Below, one piece after another: positions 12,401 through 24,044 of a stretch of DNA of 64,000 bases. Origin of the DNA: Aurifilum marmelostoma (lineage: Eukaryota; Ascomycota; Sordariomycetes; Diaporthales; Cryphonectriaceae); the NCBI GenBank assembly GCA_027559495.1, contig JAMXSV010000019.1, positions 806,001 through 870,000 of the forward strand, written 5' to 3'. A program made the position numbers and the translations under genes. Position 1 is the stretch's first letter. Each line of letters begins with the position of its first letter. The notes beneath the pieces were generated by a model, which ran no database searches, was not told the DNA's origin, and was given only the letters and a program-made list of their open reading frames with translations.

Positions 12401-13689
12401 TGAAGATGGAAGATCTGGAGGAGGCGACGTCAGAGGCCATCACACTTCTAGTCGACGAGGCCCAGCACGGGCTAGTCAGACCCGAGGCTGTGGTGTCTCA
12501 ACTGCAGGAAAAGGAGCTAAACCTCTACCTGTTCTTCTACCTGCGCGCGCTCTTCAGAGGCGAAGGGGTTCAAGAACATATGGGTGAGAACCGGGAACGC
12601 CTCGTCATGGAAAGCCAGAGCCTGGTCGATGGGTTCGCGGACCTGGCCGTTCATCTTTTCGCGCTGTACGACCAGCCCATCCTGATGGACTTTTTGAAGA
12701 CCTCGACATCGTACACTTTCGAAAAGGTCAGTGCGCATACAGGCAGACACTACCACGACAGAATACTGACGATGAGCTAGGCCGTTCAAGAATGCGAGGA
12801 ACACAGCTACGTTCCCGAACTCGTGTACCTGTACTCCAAGACGGGCCAGATGAAGCGAGCCCTGTACCTCATTATAGATCGGCTGGGCGACGTGAGCCGG
12901 GCGATTGCCTTTGCGAAAGACCTTGACGACCCGGATCTATGGGAGGACCTCCTCAACTACAGCATGGACAAGCCGCGGTTCATCCGAGGACTGCTCGAAG
13001 AAGTCGGCACCGCCATCAACCCTATCACGCTGGTGAGGCGGATCCCCGAGGGCTTGGAAATCGAAGGCCTGCGCGAGGGTCTCAAGCACATCATGAAGGA
13101 GCACGAGATTCAGTATAGCATCAGCGAGGGCGTCGCAAGGGTACTGAGGAGCGAGGTTGCCGCTGCGCAGACGACCCTTCGAAACGGCCAGCGCAAGGGG
13201 ATCAAATACGAGGTGGTGGTGAAGAATGCTGACCACGTGGATGTGGAGACCAAGAGCGTGGTATCCGATACAGCCTCTGTTCAGTCCAACGGGGCCAACG
13301 AACCATCTACCAAAGCAGCCGCAGGTAACGCAAAGGGGACAAAGGAGGCTGCCGCCACGCCACACACGCCTCCTAAGAAGCCCGCCAAGAAGTGGAAGCC
13401 CGGTCACTGTGCAGCAGCGCAGTGTCTGGAGCCATTCACCGAATGGGAAGATGAGACGCTGGTGGGCTTCGCGTGCGGGCACGTGTACCACCTGACGCAT
13501 TTGTTGCAGGTGCTGCACCCGGACCAGCCTACAGGGGATCTCGCGGAGTTTGGTCGCTATGCAGCTCATGAGGATGTGGATAGGCAGGGCGTGAGGAGGA
13601 CGGTGGGCACCAAGGTCACACACGCGAGGCTGTTAAGGGACCGGATCAGGGGGTGTCCCATCTGCGCCAAGATGGAGGAGGTGAAGTGA
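9423..13689 (+). CDS. vps41: vacuolar protein sorting-associated protein 41 (HOPS)
   Basis: Five exons, 9423-9764, 9830-9856, 9912-10912, 10971-12726 and 12781-13689, encode 1,344 residues with all phases consistent. Residues about 55-80 are an acidic Glu/Asp run. A WD40-type propeller follows (GDKM, then IIGTHNGNI encoded by a 27-base exon, then HVLQLPSF). A long alpha-helical CHCR/clathrin-repeat region (for example LVERREYQRAWELVDENPE) comes next. The C-terminus is a RING-like zinc motif (CAAAQCLEPF, CGHVYHLTHL, CPIC). Known role: HOPS tethering subunit acting at endosome/AP-3 vesicle to vacuole fusion. The stretch around residues 920-945 (NGANEPSTKAAAG, Lys/Ala/Pro-rich) is a likely disordered linker before the RING. 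Divergently transcribed from APC1. Confidence 0.95.
9830..9856 (+). other. 27-base micro-exon of VPS41
   Basis: Flanked by a CAG acceptor and a GTAAGC donor, phase 0 on both sides, encoding IIGTHNGNI. This is part of the first conserved propeller blade, so it cannot be intronic. Confidence 0.88.
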
Positions 13690-14357
13690 TGTGCTTAGAG
13701 GGGCCAGTCAGGTCAGGCCTCGAGACTTTTGGATATTTTTCCTCATCAGATACCAAACAAGATCAATCTTACACACAATCAATCCAGTGGAGACGAGTGC
13801 CGTGCTGTGTGAGAAATCATTCGCAGAAAAAAAGAGACATTACTTGCATGCAGATGACGGCCTTAAGCAGCCTATGCACAACATGGTAAGATTATAGCTC
13901 AGCAGACGGGCCGATCCGTCTGAGGGAAAGATAATATGTTGTCTCTCGGTATTTATGCTGGGAAGACGTGAGCAGTGAGCAGTGTATCTGTCTGCTGACT
14001 GCATATAATGTACAAGTACGTGGCATATGTTGATCCAAATCTAATCCCAAAAGTATATGAAGGCTTCGAATGCTGATATTGGCACGGTTCGTAGACAGTG
14101 TGAATGGTACAGTGGACTGTCACTGTGTATGGAGGCCCATGCTCCAGGGGCCGCCAAGTGGACGATGCTCCCCGGTTACGTCAGCCGACAACGCACCTGC
14201 CACAGCACATCCCAGCTCCCAGCCCCACATTTCGACCCCCGTCTCACATATAAACACACTCTCACCACCGTCTCCATTTGTTGGAGCCTGCACTCTCCTC
14301 TCTCCTTCAAAAGGTTGGACACCTCTCTTGGAGTCCATCAAAGAAATATTCACGAAC
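13690..14357. other. intergenic, VPS41 3' flank and M13 peptidase promoter
   Basis: No coding signal. The last 130 bases are pyrimidine-rich with interspersed CTCTC, typical of a fungal promoter/5'UTR ahead of the start at 14358. Confidence 0.5.
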
Positions 14358-16899
14358 ATGTCCAATACCAACCCTTCTTCCGGTGACGTCCCTGCCAGTG
14401 AGAGGACCCCTCTTCTGGGCCGCGATGGCGCCGCAGATGAGGAGGAATCATCTCACGAGCAGTCGAGGACGGGGCGCCTGACGAGCTGGCTCGCAGGTCA
14501 CATCGTCAACATCATCCTGAGCTTGCTCCTCATCTTTTTCATCGCTCTCTTCCTGGTGACCTTCCTGGCCCGGAAGGAAAAAGGAGACGAGTCGCCCGTG
14601 GTGCCAGCCCCCGGTGGCGAGGCCAAGATATGCACGGCTGCTGGTTGCGTCCTTGCATCGGCTACTCTGCTGCGGAGCATTTCACCTAGGTCAGCCAGCT
14701 AGCCAGTCCTCTGCCTTCTTCTAATCTCACAAGTGCTCTTCACGAAGTTTGCCATATGTAGAGGTACATACTTACTGTGGGGACACAGATACAAGGAGAT
14801 CGACCCGTGTGAGGACTTCCGCGCGTATGCCTGCGAGGGCTTTGATGCTGTGCACGAGATCCGCGAGGACCAGACCAGCGTGGGCAGCCTGCAGATCATG
14901 AGCGAGGAAGGCCAGCTCATCCTGAAGCGAATCCTTGAGTCCTCAGCCCCGCACGAGACTTCTCTCTTCTGGACTGCCTCTTCTCCAGACCAGGAGATCT
15001 TCGCCAAGATGCAGGACGGGTACAACGCCTGCATGAATGAGACCCTGCTGCGGTCCGTCGGGTCCAAGCCGCTGCTCGACCTGCTCAAGGAGGTCGAGAG
15101 GCTGTACCCCCTGCACAGCTCTCATGAAGACCATGCCCTCACCAACAGTGTGCAGTTTCTGATGAGCATCGGCGTCAGGACCCCGATATCTCTGGGTGTT
15201 GGTGCTGATGACAAGGACCCCGACGCCAACGTCGTATCGCTCAGCCCTCCCTACTCGTTTGGTCTTCCATCAAGGCAGTACTACAACAAGACCGATCTGG
15301 TGAGTGCGTACAAAGAGACCATTGGCGCCGTGCTCCAGGGCTTGGTGGACGAAGGCAGGAGGGGCAGGGGCCACGATGTGCTCTCGGTCTTCCGTCACCC
15401 AGAAGCGCCGGACCATATCAACAAGAGGATGGTGGAGGAGCTGGTCAACTTCGAGTCGCAGATGGCTGCAGCAGCTCCTGATCCCGAGGATCTGTCCGAC
15501 ATCACCAAGGTGTATAACCCCCGGACCCTGGATGAGGCCGAATCATACAATCCCGCCATCTCGGTCAAGAGCCTCATCGCGAGTCTTGCCGGCGACTACA
15601 AGCCGTCCAAGATCATCGTGGCCTCTCCAGACTACCTCAAATCCCTTTCCGATATCTTGGCATCCCAGAAACGGGATGTCATCAAGGCATACCTGGGCTG
15701 GAAGCTGGTGCAGTCCTACGGGACGGTGGTGGAGAGTGATTCCGTCGAGCCCCTCCGCAGGTTCAACAACAAGCTCCAGGGCAAGGAGCCCGATGTCAAG
15801 CCAGAGAGGTGGAGGACGTGTGTCGGCGTGGTCGACAGTGATCTCCCCCTGGATCCTGAGCCGCTTCTTTGTCGAGACGGCCTTCTCCAAGGAGGCCAAG
15901 GACCTCGGCGACCAGATCATCCACGACATCAAGGACGAGTTCATCGTCAAGCTCAAGGGCTCGGAGTGGATGACCAAGACGGTCCGCCAGCTCGCGATCG
16001 ACAAGGTCAACCTCATCCGCCAGAAGATTGGCTACCCCACCGAGAGTCCGAACGTGACGGACGCGGCAGAGCTGCAAGAGTACTACAGCGAGGTGCCCGT
16101 CTCCTCCGACAGCTTCTTTGCCAACAGGCTGGCCTCGACCAGGAACGACGTCAAGCGCGAGTGGGCGCAGATCGACAAGCCCGTCGACAAGGCCGAGTGG
16201 GGCATGTCCGCGCCGACGGTCAATGCGTACTACAACCCGCCTGGCAACGAGATTGTGTTCCCAGCGGGCATCATGCAGGCTCCCGTCTTCTATGACCCCT
16301 CCGTGCCCAAGTATCTGTCGTATGGAGCCTTTGGCGCCGTTGCGGGCCACGAGCTGTCGCACGCCTTTGACTCGTCAGGTCGGAACTACGACCAGAACGG
16401 GAACTATACTGACTGGTGGGATAAGTCGACGATCGAGGCCTTCAAGACCAAGACGGACTGCTTCGTCGAGCAGTACTCCAATTATTCCATCCCCACCAAG
16501 GACGGGCCGCTCCATGTGAACGGGAAGCTCACGCTCGGAGAAAACATTGCCGACGCCGGGGGTCTCACCGCCGCGTTCCAGTCCTGGCGGCAGCGCGACA
16601 GTGAGAAGGCCGACCTGCAGCTCCCGGGATTGGAGCACTTCACGAAGGAGCAGGTCTTCTTCCTTGCTTATGGGCTCACCTGGTGTGGGAAGTCGCGAGA
16701 GGAGAGATCGGTGCAGCTGATCTACACTGACCCTCACAGCCCAAACCAGTATAGGATCAAGGTAATCAGTCTCTCCAGTGTGTGTGTATGAGTGTGATTC
16801 TTGCTGACCGGCCCACCATAGGGAACGACGTCGAACTCTCGTGAGTTCCGCGAGGCGTTCAACTGCCCTGTCAGGGAGCCCACCTGCGAATTGTGGTAA
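14358..16899 (+). CDS. M13 family zinc metallopeptidase (neprilysin/ECE-like), one apparent frameshift
   Basis: Exons 14358-14689, 14789-16761 and 16822-16899. One base too many in a C5 run (15845-15849) breaks the frame; removing it gives 793 residues with every exon in phase, the normal M13 length. Layout: a short cytosolic tail, a membrane anchor (IVNIILSLLLIFFIALFLVT), the conserved YKEIDPCEDFRAYACEGF start of the ectodomain, then after the shift WILSRFFVETAFS. The zinc motif HELSH is at 16348-16362 and the ENIAD third-ligand motif at 16550-16564. It ends with a short Cys-Glu-Leu-Trp tail, resembling the family's CxxW ending. Known role: type II membrane ectopeptidase cleaving short peptides outside the cell or in the secretory lumen. 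All catalytic residues are present, so sequence error is more likely than decay. Confidence 0.9.
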
Positions 16900-17568
16900 G
16901 GTGTAGTTGTTATTTCTCGACAGCATTGTCGATGTGGCGTGATGACTGTGCTCTGGTTGTTGATTGAACATGCCACAGAATGCACACAGGCATGTGCGGT
17001 GCAAGTCGGCTGGAATGGATTTTGTGTTTCCAACGTCTGATTGTAATAAAGATATCATAGCGGCCTCACACAGTATCTATCTTATCTGGTGTGGCCTTGG
17101 CCACCGGCAATGCAGCCCCTCTCGAGGCATGTGTAGCGACACAAACACCCCTGAACACAGGTGTGCCCGGGCTTGTCTCAAGTAGGATGGTCCAGCCACA
17201 GACGGTCCCCAGCTGAAGGCCTTATTCGACCTGCAGCGGACGTGATGTTGCAACGCTAACGCAGCATATGCACGTATCTTACATTGGTAGACCATTAGTT
17301 CAGTCAGCCAATTGATCTTTTTCATCACTCAAGATAAGGCGAGGCAGGTCCTTTGCCACACTACATGTACTATGTATGTATGTATGTCGGTCTGCATACC
17401 CTCATCTCACCTAGAAGGTATTGTGCGTATCCCTAATTTCACTCACACTCGCCCGTCTTCTTCTCCCTTTCGCTACTATCAGGTTCCTCTTCTGCTGCTC
17501 AGCTCCAATACGCCAGGCTCATGGACAGAGTAGTTGGTGGCCTGAAAGTCCGGTATTGAGCCCCAACA
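16900..17568. other. intergenic, no gene seen
   Basis: 3' flank of the peptidase and promoter of the permease. The last 100 bases are rich in CTTCTTCTCCC pyrimidine tracts. Only short non-coding ORFs are seen. Confidence 0.5.
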
Positions 17569-19354
17569 ATGTCGTCCAAGAATAATACCCTCTCCAAGGT
17601 CGCCTCGCCCGAGGAGGCGGCGGCGGGAGGGGCCGACTCGCTCCTCATCGACAATGACGCGGCCGACATGGCAAGGTTGGGCAAGGAGCAGCAGTTCCGG
17701 CGCAACTTTTCATACTGGTCGACGTTCGGCTTTGTGTCCATCTACATGGCCACGTGGGAGTATGCGATCGTGTCCATGTCGCCGTCGATCCCGGCCGTGG
17801 GCTATGGTGGTTTCTTCTGGACCTTTATCGGGTGCATGGTGCTGTACGGGTCCGTCGTCCTGTCGCTGGCCGAGATGTGCTCCATGAGCCCGACGGCGGG
17901 CGGGCAGTACCACTGGGTGAGCGAGTTCGCGCCCCCCGCGGTGGCAGAAGGAGGCCAGCTACGCCGCCGGGTGGATGAGCAGCCTGGGCTGGATCGCCAG
18001 CTACGCGGGCGGCGTCTACTCGTGCGCGCAGCTCGTGCAGGTCACGGTGAACCTGAGCTGGCCCGACGAGGCCATGACGGGGTGGCAGATGTTCCTGCTC
18101 GTGCTGGCGCTCATGCTCGTCACCATCGTGTGCAACACGCTCGGGGCCGGCACCCTGCCCGCCATCGAGGTCGGGAGCCTGGTGGGGCACACGGTCGGCC
18201 TCGTGGCGTTTGTCGGGGTGCTCTGGGGCCTGTGCCGGCCCCTGAACAGCCCGAGGGAGGTGTTTGCCGGGTTTGAGAACAACAGCGGCTGGGCGAACTA
18301 CGGGGCGGCCTGTCTGGTGACGCAGGTCTCGATCATCTGGTCCATGCTGGGAAGTGATACTATCGTGCATATCTGTGGGTAGTCCTTTTTTTTCCTCCTT
18401 CTTTCTCTCTTGTTCCCCCTGATTGGGAGGTATGATGACAACTGCTGACTGCTTTTTGTTTTTTTCTCCCCAGCTGAGGAGGTGAGGGACGCATCTATAA
18501 CTGTGCCCCTCGCCATGTGGTGGTCCTACGTCCTGAACTCCATCATGGCCATACTGCTGGTCATCACCATGCTCTTCTGCATCGGCCCGCTGGAGTCCAT
18601 TCTCGACTCCGACCTGCCCTACCTGAACCTGTTTGCCAACACAGGCAGCAGCAGTGCCGCGTTGTTCCTGGCCGTCGTGTTGATCCTCCTCATCGCGGCT
18701 GGGAACATTACTGCCCTGGCGACGACGTCGCGTGAGATCTGGGCCTTTTCCAGGGACAAGGGGTTTCCTTTTTCTTCGTGGATCTCTCATGTAAGCCTTT
18801 TGTTGGAAGACCGTTTGAAGGGAAAAGGGAGGGGAAAAAAAAAAAAAGGAACTGTCTTTCTAACCTTGCACACACACAGATGGACCAAAAATACGACCAG
18901 CCCTTCAACGCAGTCTACGCCGCCACAGCCATCTCCATCATCATCTCCCTAGTCTCGCTCGGCTCCAGCCTGGCCTTCTCCATCATCGCCTCCCTGTCCC
19001 TCCTGGCCCTCATGTCCACCTACATGCTCTCCATAGGCTGCGTCCTCCTCCGCCGCCTAGGCATAGGCAACGCCCCGCCCCCTCCCGCCGTCCCGCTGGA
19101 GCCTGGGCCGCTGGGGACTGCCCGTCAACATCACCGCGGTGGCCTACTCTGGTTTCATCGTCGTCATGAGCTGCTTCCCGTCGGGGGCGTCGCCTGCGCC
19201 GGCGGACGCGAACTGGGCGCCGGTGATCTGGGGGGCGGTCATCTTGTTGAGTGTGGTGGCTTATCTGTTTCATGGGCGGCGGCATTTCACCCCGCCGGTT
19301 ATGTTTATCGAGGGGCAGAGGGCGGAGGGGGTGGGTTTCCAGAGGGCTGAGTGA
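17569..19354 (+). CDS. amino acid/GABA-type permease (APC superfamily), two apparent frameshifts
   Basis: Exons 17569-18374, 18474-18790 and 18880-19354. The frame breaks at a C6 run (17932-17937) and a C-rich stretch (19073-19086). Deleting one base at each gives 531 residues with all exon phases agreeing. Visible family marks are a soluble N-terminus, the first helix region FGFVSIYMATWEY, the AEMCSMSPTAGGQYHWVSEF loop, then RWQKEASYAAGWMSSLGWIA directly after the first break. GAACLVTQVSIIWSMLGSD, SEEVRDASITVPLAMWWSY and AAGNITALATTSREIWAF follow, with about 12 hydrophobic helices in total. Known role: plasma-membrane uptake of amino acids, GABA or choline-like compounds; the substrate cannot be told. 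Either two sequence errors or a recently decayed gene. Confidence 0.85.
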
Positions 19355-19531
19355 GCGAGTGAGGAGGAGGAGAGCAGGAGGAGAGGTGGTGATGATGATC
19401 AAGGCCATCTATGTATTGGAGGATGAACACATATTCATATACATCACTTAAAATCATCAATTTTCACACACAGTTTTGCATGGGACACTAATTCTGAAGA
19501 GCATAAAAAGTTATATTTCACGAGAGATTCG

Positions 19532-20712
19532 TCAAGAAAACTGCAGACCCTCCCAGCCCGCAGCTTTGGACGCGGCACACCTCCTCTTGTACTCGTGCAT
19601 GTGACCGGTGTACCGCACCACCGTCCTCTCGGTCTTCCCCTTGACGTTCTTGTTGACGCCCGTGATCCAGCTGTCGACCTGGTTCACGAGCGAGCCCTCG
19701 CTGCAGGCGACGACGTGCTCGGTCCACGCCCGCACGGCGTCCTCGGTGGGCTCGACATATGTGTACCCCTTGGCGTCGCAGTAGCCCAGCAGCTCGGTGA
19801 TGGACTGGACGGCGTTCTCGATGCTGCGCGGGGCGTTGCCAAAGGGCTGGTGGGGGCCGAGGACCATGAACATGTTGGGCATGGCGGGGATGGTCAGGCC
19901 CAGGAAGGTCCGGGGCCGGCTGTCGAGCCAGACGGGCTCGGGCTGCTTCGCGGTGAGCTCGGAGCTGAGGCCGACGAGGGGCCTGTCGCCCCTGCCGTGC
20001 CACTCGATGTTGGCAAAGGCGCCCGTGACGGCGTCGAAGCCGGTAGCGAAGACGAGGACGTCGAGCTCGTGCTCGGCGCCGTCCGAGGTGAGGATGCCCC
20101 TGGGGGTGACCCTCTCGATGGGGGTCTTCTTGAGGTCGACCAGGTGGACGTTGGGCTGGTTGAAGGCCTCAAAGTAGCCGCTCTCCATGGGGACGCGGCG
20201 GGTGCCGAAGCCGTGGTCCTTGGGGATGAGGCTCTCGGCGACGGCGGGGTCGTTGATGCGGGCGCGGATCTTGTCGGCGTGGAAGGCAGAGTACAGGTCG
20301 TTGGCCCTCTGGTCGGAGTAGGTGTCGCTGAAGACGCCCATCCACTTGCTGAAGCCGGGGGCGGCGTAGATCTTCTCGTAGAAGGCCTGGCGCTCCTCGT
20401 CCGAGACGTCGAGGGTCCTGCGGGGGTCGGCGCCGTGCAGGAAGCCGGACGAGGTGGCGTTGCACTGGGCCCAGATGTCGTCGTAGCGGCGCCGGATGTC
20501 GGCCATGGCCTCGGGGGAGATGGGCTCGCTGCGCAGCGGGGCGAGCCAGTTGGCGGTGCGCTGGAAGACGCTGATGGACCGCACGGCGGGCTCCTTGGAG
20601 GCGGCGGTGACGATCTGGGTGCCGGTGGCGCCGGTGCCGATGACGCCGATGCGCTTGCCGCCAAAGTCGCGGCGCATGTCGAAGTCGCGGGGCCACTGGG
20701 AGGCGTGGCGGG
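19532..20712 (-). pseudogene. 5'-truncated Baeyer-Villiger-type flavin monooxygenase
   Basis: An uninterrupted minus-strand frame from 20712 to 19532 encodes the middle and C-terminal parts of a BVMO: the second Rossmann motif GKRIGVIGTGATGTQIV, the NADPH-binding SVFQRTANW, the long central insertion, VFATGFDAVTGAF and GLTIPAMPNMFMVLGPHQP. The first FAD-binding GxGxxG domain (about 150-170 residues, including the BVMO signature) is absent. Upstream, 20713-20740 looks like an intron 3' end (CTTCAG acceptor). Only about 340 bases separate it from the stop of the next gene, too few for the missing domain. Either a 5'-truncated relic or a gene whose first exon was lost. The retained part shows no stops, so the loss looks recent. 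Possible substrates are ketones; unproven. Confidence 0.72.
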
Positions 20713-21054
20713 CTGAAGGTGTTTTCAGTTCCTGATATATTGGCGCCAGGACATGATTGTTAACATCTGACAAGTAATAAAAACGAACAGTGAATTAAGA
20801 GATATTGGCGCCGACACTGTGCTTCAGTCGTTTTAATTCTTCGTGGCCTTGTTATTTCCAGCTCTGCCTTGCCTCCGAGGCTGTCAAATCAACGTTGGTA
20901 AGGCTGGCAAGGCTGCCTCCAAGTCTACCCTACCCAGACAACAAACTGTCCCACCACGGACATTCATCCAGACCACTGCTGAATAAATACCCTACTACCG
21001 TCCTTATATCTCAGTATCAACAACTTCAACCATGGGAGGAAATAATAATTCCCC
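20713..21054. other. short intergenic region upstream of truncated BVMO
   Basis: No FAD-binding N-terminal exon is visible here in any frame. GGCGCCAATAT occurs twice on the minus strand (around 20741 and 20806), a small direct repeat near the truncation. Confidence 0.5.
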
Positions 21055-23150
21055 CTAAACTAACCCCTCCAGCTGCGCCTTGATCTGCAGAGCCACGAGC
21101 CTCGAGTGGTACCGACACACAGCCAAGTTCCCCCCATGAAACCAGAACCCAGGGTGCCCCGAGTCCCTCCACAGCGCCCGGAACTCGCCCTCCTCGTCAA
21201 ACCCCCCACACATCCCGCAGCCTGTCGGCCACCCCGTCGCCAAAGACGGCCCGCGCCTGCGTGCGCATGTTCTGATAGCCCGTGGCAAACACCACCTCGT
21301 CCGCCTCCAGCTCGGTCCCGTCCTGCAGCCGCAGGCCCCGCGGCAGCACCTCGACCACCTCCTGCCCCTGCCTGACGGCGATCCTGCCCTCCGCGATGAG
21401 CCGCGAGGCCCCGACGTCGATGTAGTAGCCCCCGCCCCGCTGGAAGTACTTGAGGTACAGCCCGCAGTCGTCGGGCCCGCTGTCGACCGCAAAGCCGGCC
21501 CTGCGCAGGCCCTCGAGGGTCTCGGCGTCCCGCTCGCGCTGTGCGGCGCAGACCTCCCTGTGCACGGCCTTGAGCACCTCGGACGGCGTGGCCCACGCGG
21601 CCAGGTCCACGTCCTCGGTGGGCGGCCCGCCCTCCTCGTAGGCGCCCCCGAGGCTGACGCGGCAGATGCCCTCGCTCGAGACCACGCACGTCGACGAGCG
21701 CTGCACCATGGTGACGGCGTAGCCCTTCTCGTGGTAGTCCTGGCAGATGTCGTGGGCCGAGTTGCACGCCCCGACCACCACGGCCCTCCTGCCTGCCCCG
21801 CCGGCGCGCGCCCCGGGGAAGGCCGAGCTGTGGCCTAGAAAGTCGCCCCGGAAGCTGTCCGTGCCCGGGAGCGAGGGGAGGTTGGGCTTTCCCGAGTGGC
21901 CTGTGGACTGGATGATGTGCCTCGGGTGGAGCGTGCGGGTCTCCGTCTGGCTGGTGCCGGGGAGCGTGCGCTCCACCGTCACGGTCCAGCGCTTCTTGTC
22001 TGCGTCCCACGAGGCGGCCTTGATGCCCGACCTCGTCCAGACGTTGAGCTCGAGGAGCCTGGCGTACGACTCGAAAAAGTCGCCCAGCTTGTCCTTGGGG
22101 GTGAAGATGGGCCACCAGTCGGGGAAGGGCATGTAGGGCAGGTGGTCATACCACACCGGGTCGTCTGGAGGAGATGAATGTTTAGAGGATGACTGTGCAT
22201 ATTACTGAGAGAGAGACCATGACTTTGTTGTGATATCAACTTACGCAGGACGAGCTGGTGGTATCTCTGTCGCCAGTTGTCGCCCACACCGGCATTCGCG
22301 TCGACGATCAGCGTGGGCACGCTCAGCATCTTCAGCCTGGCATGCGCCGTGAGCCCAGCCTGGCCAGCACCTGATCAGATAGGAGAACATCCCATGTCTT
22401 GGTCAGATCAGTCCAATCAAGGTAATTACCAGTCTTGGTTCCGCCCACAGAAGAAGCGAGACACTCACCCAGGATGAGAACATCAGGGTCCCCGTTCACA
22501 AATTCCTCCTCCTCCCGCCGCCTGTCCAGCCAGTTCTTCCGCCCCCGATGGTACCCGTGCGCCACCCCGGTGGCCCGCCGCGGCCCGACGGGCTCCTCGA
22601 ACCCCTTGAGCTCCTCCAGCCCCGTGAACAAGGTCCATATCTTCCACCCGCCGCCGTCCTCCTGCGCCAGCCGGGCCAGCCCCCGGCCCCGGCCCAGCCG
22701 CGTCGAGAACGTCAGGTACACCACGATGCCCTTGACCGTCTGCCGCAGGTTGAACGCCGCGACCTTGGGCGACCTGAACCCGGTCGACGTGTCCACGGCC
22801 AGCTCCTCGAGGCGGCCGCCCGCGTGTCCCGCCAGGTAAGCCGCGATCCTGTCGCGGCCCTTGAGGGTGCGCAGGTCCCACGACAGGGCGAGGTGGTCGC
22901 GCCAGTAGCAGTCCCCACCGCCCAGGAAGAGGGCGGCGATGGCGTCGGCGGCGTCCCTCGCTGCGGGCAGCTCGGCGAGGTGCGAGTTTAGGCGCGAGAA
23001 TATGTCATTGGCTATGGCTAGGGCGTCTACGGGGCCGTCGGCGGCGGTCTTGGGCCATTTTGCGATGGGGATGTTGATGGAGCCCGGCTCGCAGCGCTGG
23101 CTGGAGGGCAGGGGGGCTGGGGTTTCTGTCGATGATGCGGACGGGCTCAT
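21055..23150 (-). CDS. flavin-containing monooxygenase with N-terminal NTF2-like domain, one apparent frameshift
   Basis: Exons 22469-23150, 22245-22370 and 21055-22164 on the minus strand. One extra base in a C6 run (21202-21207) hides the last ~50 residues; without it the protein has 638 residues and ends QIKAQLEGLV. Residues about 45-200 look like an NTF2/SnoaL-type fold. From residue 223 (VLILG then AGQAGL, split by intron 1) comes the FAD Rossmann motif. It is followed by the DNWRQRYHQLVLH FMO signature region, a second nucleotide motif VVVGACNSAHD and the ATGYQNM motif. Known family: fungal YUCCA-like class B monooxygenases acting on ketones, acids or N/S nucleophiles using NADPH. Same strand as, and directly upstream of, the truncated BVMO. 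Substrate unknown. Confidence 0.88.
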
Positions 23151-23226
23151 CTTTTGCTGAACGATATGCTAATTATGTCCTTTGTGGGGGGGGAATGTAT
23201 GTCTGGTCAACCTTGATTCTCTCTCG

Positions 23227-23261
<35 letters not shown>

Positions 23262-23526
23262 AGAACAGAAAAGAGGAAAGACGAAAACAGTCCAGTCCGG
23301 TCGAGTAGAGAGGTCCTGCAATCAATCCTGTCTCGTGCCTCTATTCCAGCCGTCCTCTTTCGTGGGGAGCAGACAGTCAGGGCGACAGTACTCCGCGCTG
23401 TTTCCGCGCAGAAGTGAGTGCATTCCAGGGCTGGTCCAACAAAACACACAATATGCTCACACATTAGAATTATCAACCCATTACCCAATCCGCTCCACAC
23501 CTCCTCTCCGCATTTTCCCCAGAAAA

Positions 23527-23539
23527 CCCCCCCCCCCCC
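23527..23539. repeat. C13 mononucleotide tract
   Basis: One of twelve C/G tracts of at least 13 bases in non-coding parts of the window. Confidence 0.85.
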
Positions 23540-24012
23540 GAGGCCAACAATCTGGGGGTGGGGCCACAGGTCTCCGCAGGCGGAGGGCGCGTGTGCCACC
23601 TTTTAGCTGATCCTGTGCGCGGGGAAGCCCTACGTAGCGTGTGGGGATCAAGGTACCAACAAACCAAGGCAGCGAGCGATTGACTTTTCTGCAGGCGTCG
23701 GGGCATAGCCGGGGCGCCGAGCTGTGGCTGGTCCGGGGGGTTGTGTCTCAGCCTCTCTCGCTCACTTTCTCCCGTACCGGCTGGTTCCCTGTTTTAGTTT
23801 CTCCGCGGATGGGGTCGTTACGCTCCTGGCCCATTTTAATTACTTAAGAGGATGAGGGCAGGATGACCAGCCAAACCATGACTACCGGAATCAAGGCAAA
23901 ATGCGTCGGGGTGACTTGCCTCAAGGGTTGTATTCTCGAGTGTGTGTGTCTTGTCTGGCTGTAATTAGGGTAGCTGATGATATCCATGCGAGGGCTCCAT
24001 CTTGTCTCCCCG

Positions 24013-24044
<32 letters not shown>

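Noticed and set aside
18825..19350. Alternative reading through permease intron 2 and the original frame at 19139
   Set aside because: The read-through creates Lys-rich junk from a poly-A tract, whereas splicing 18791-18879 gives a continuous transmembrane sequence (SSWISH-MDQKYDQPFNAVYAA).
19595..20716. 373-codon plus-strand ORF opposite the truncated BVMO
   Set aside because: Composition is that of a codon-bias shadow (Gly/Val/Asp/Leu-rich, no motifs); the minus strand carries recognisable BVMO motifs.
20169..23150. One fused flavin monooxygenase gene covering both monooxygenase regions
   Set aside because: The upstream FMO ends with a natural C-terminus and stop at 21055, about 340 non-coding bases lie between, and each part has its own NADPH-binding motif.
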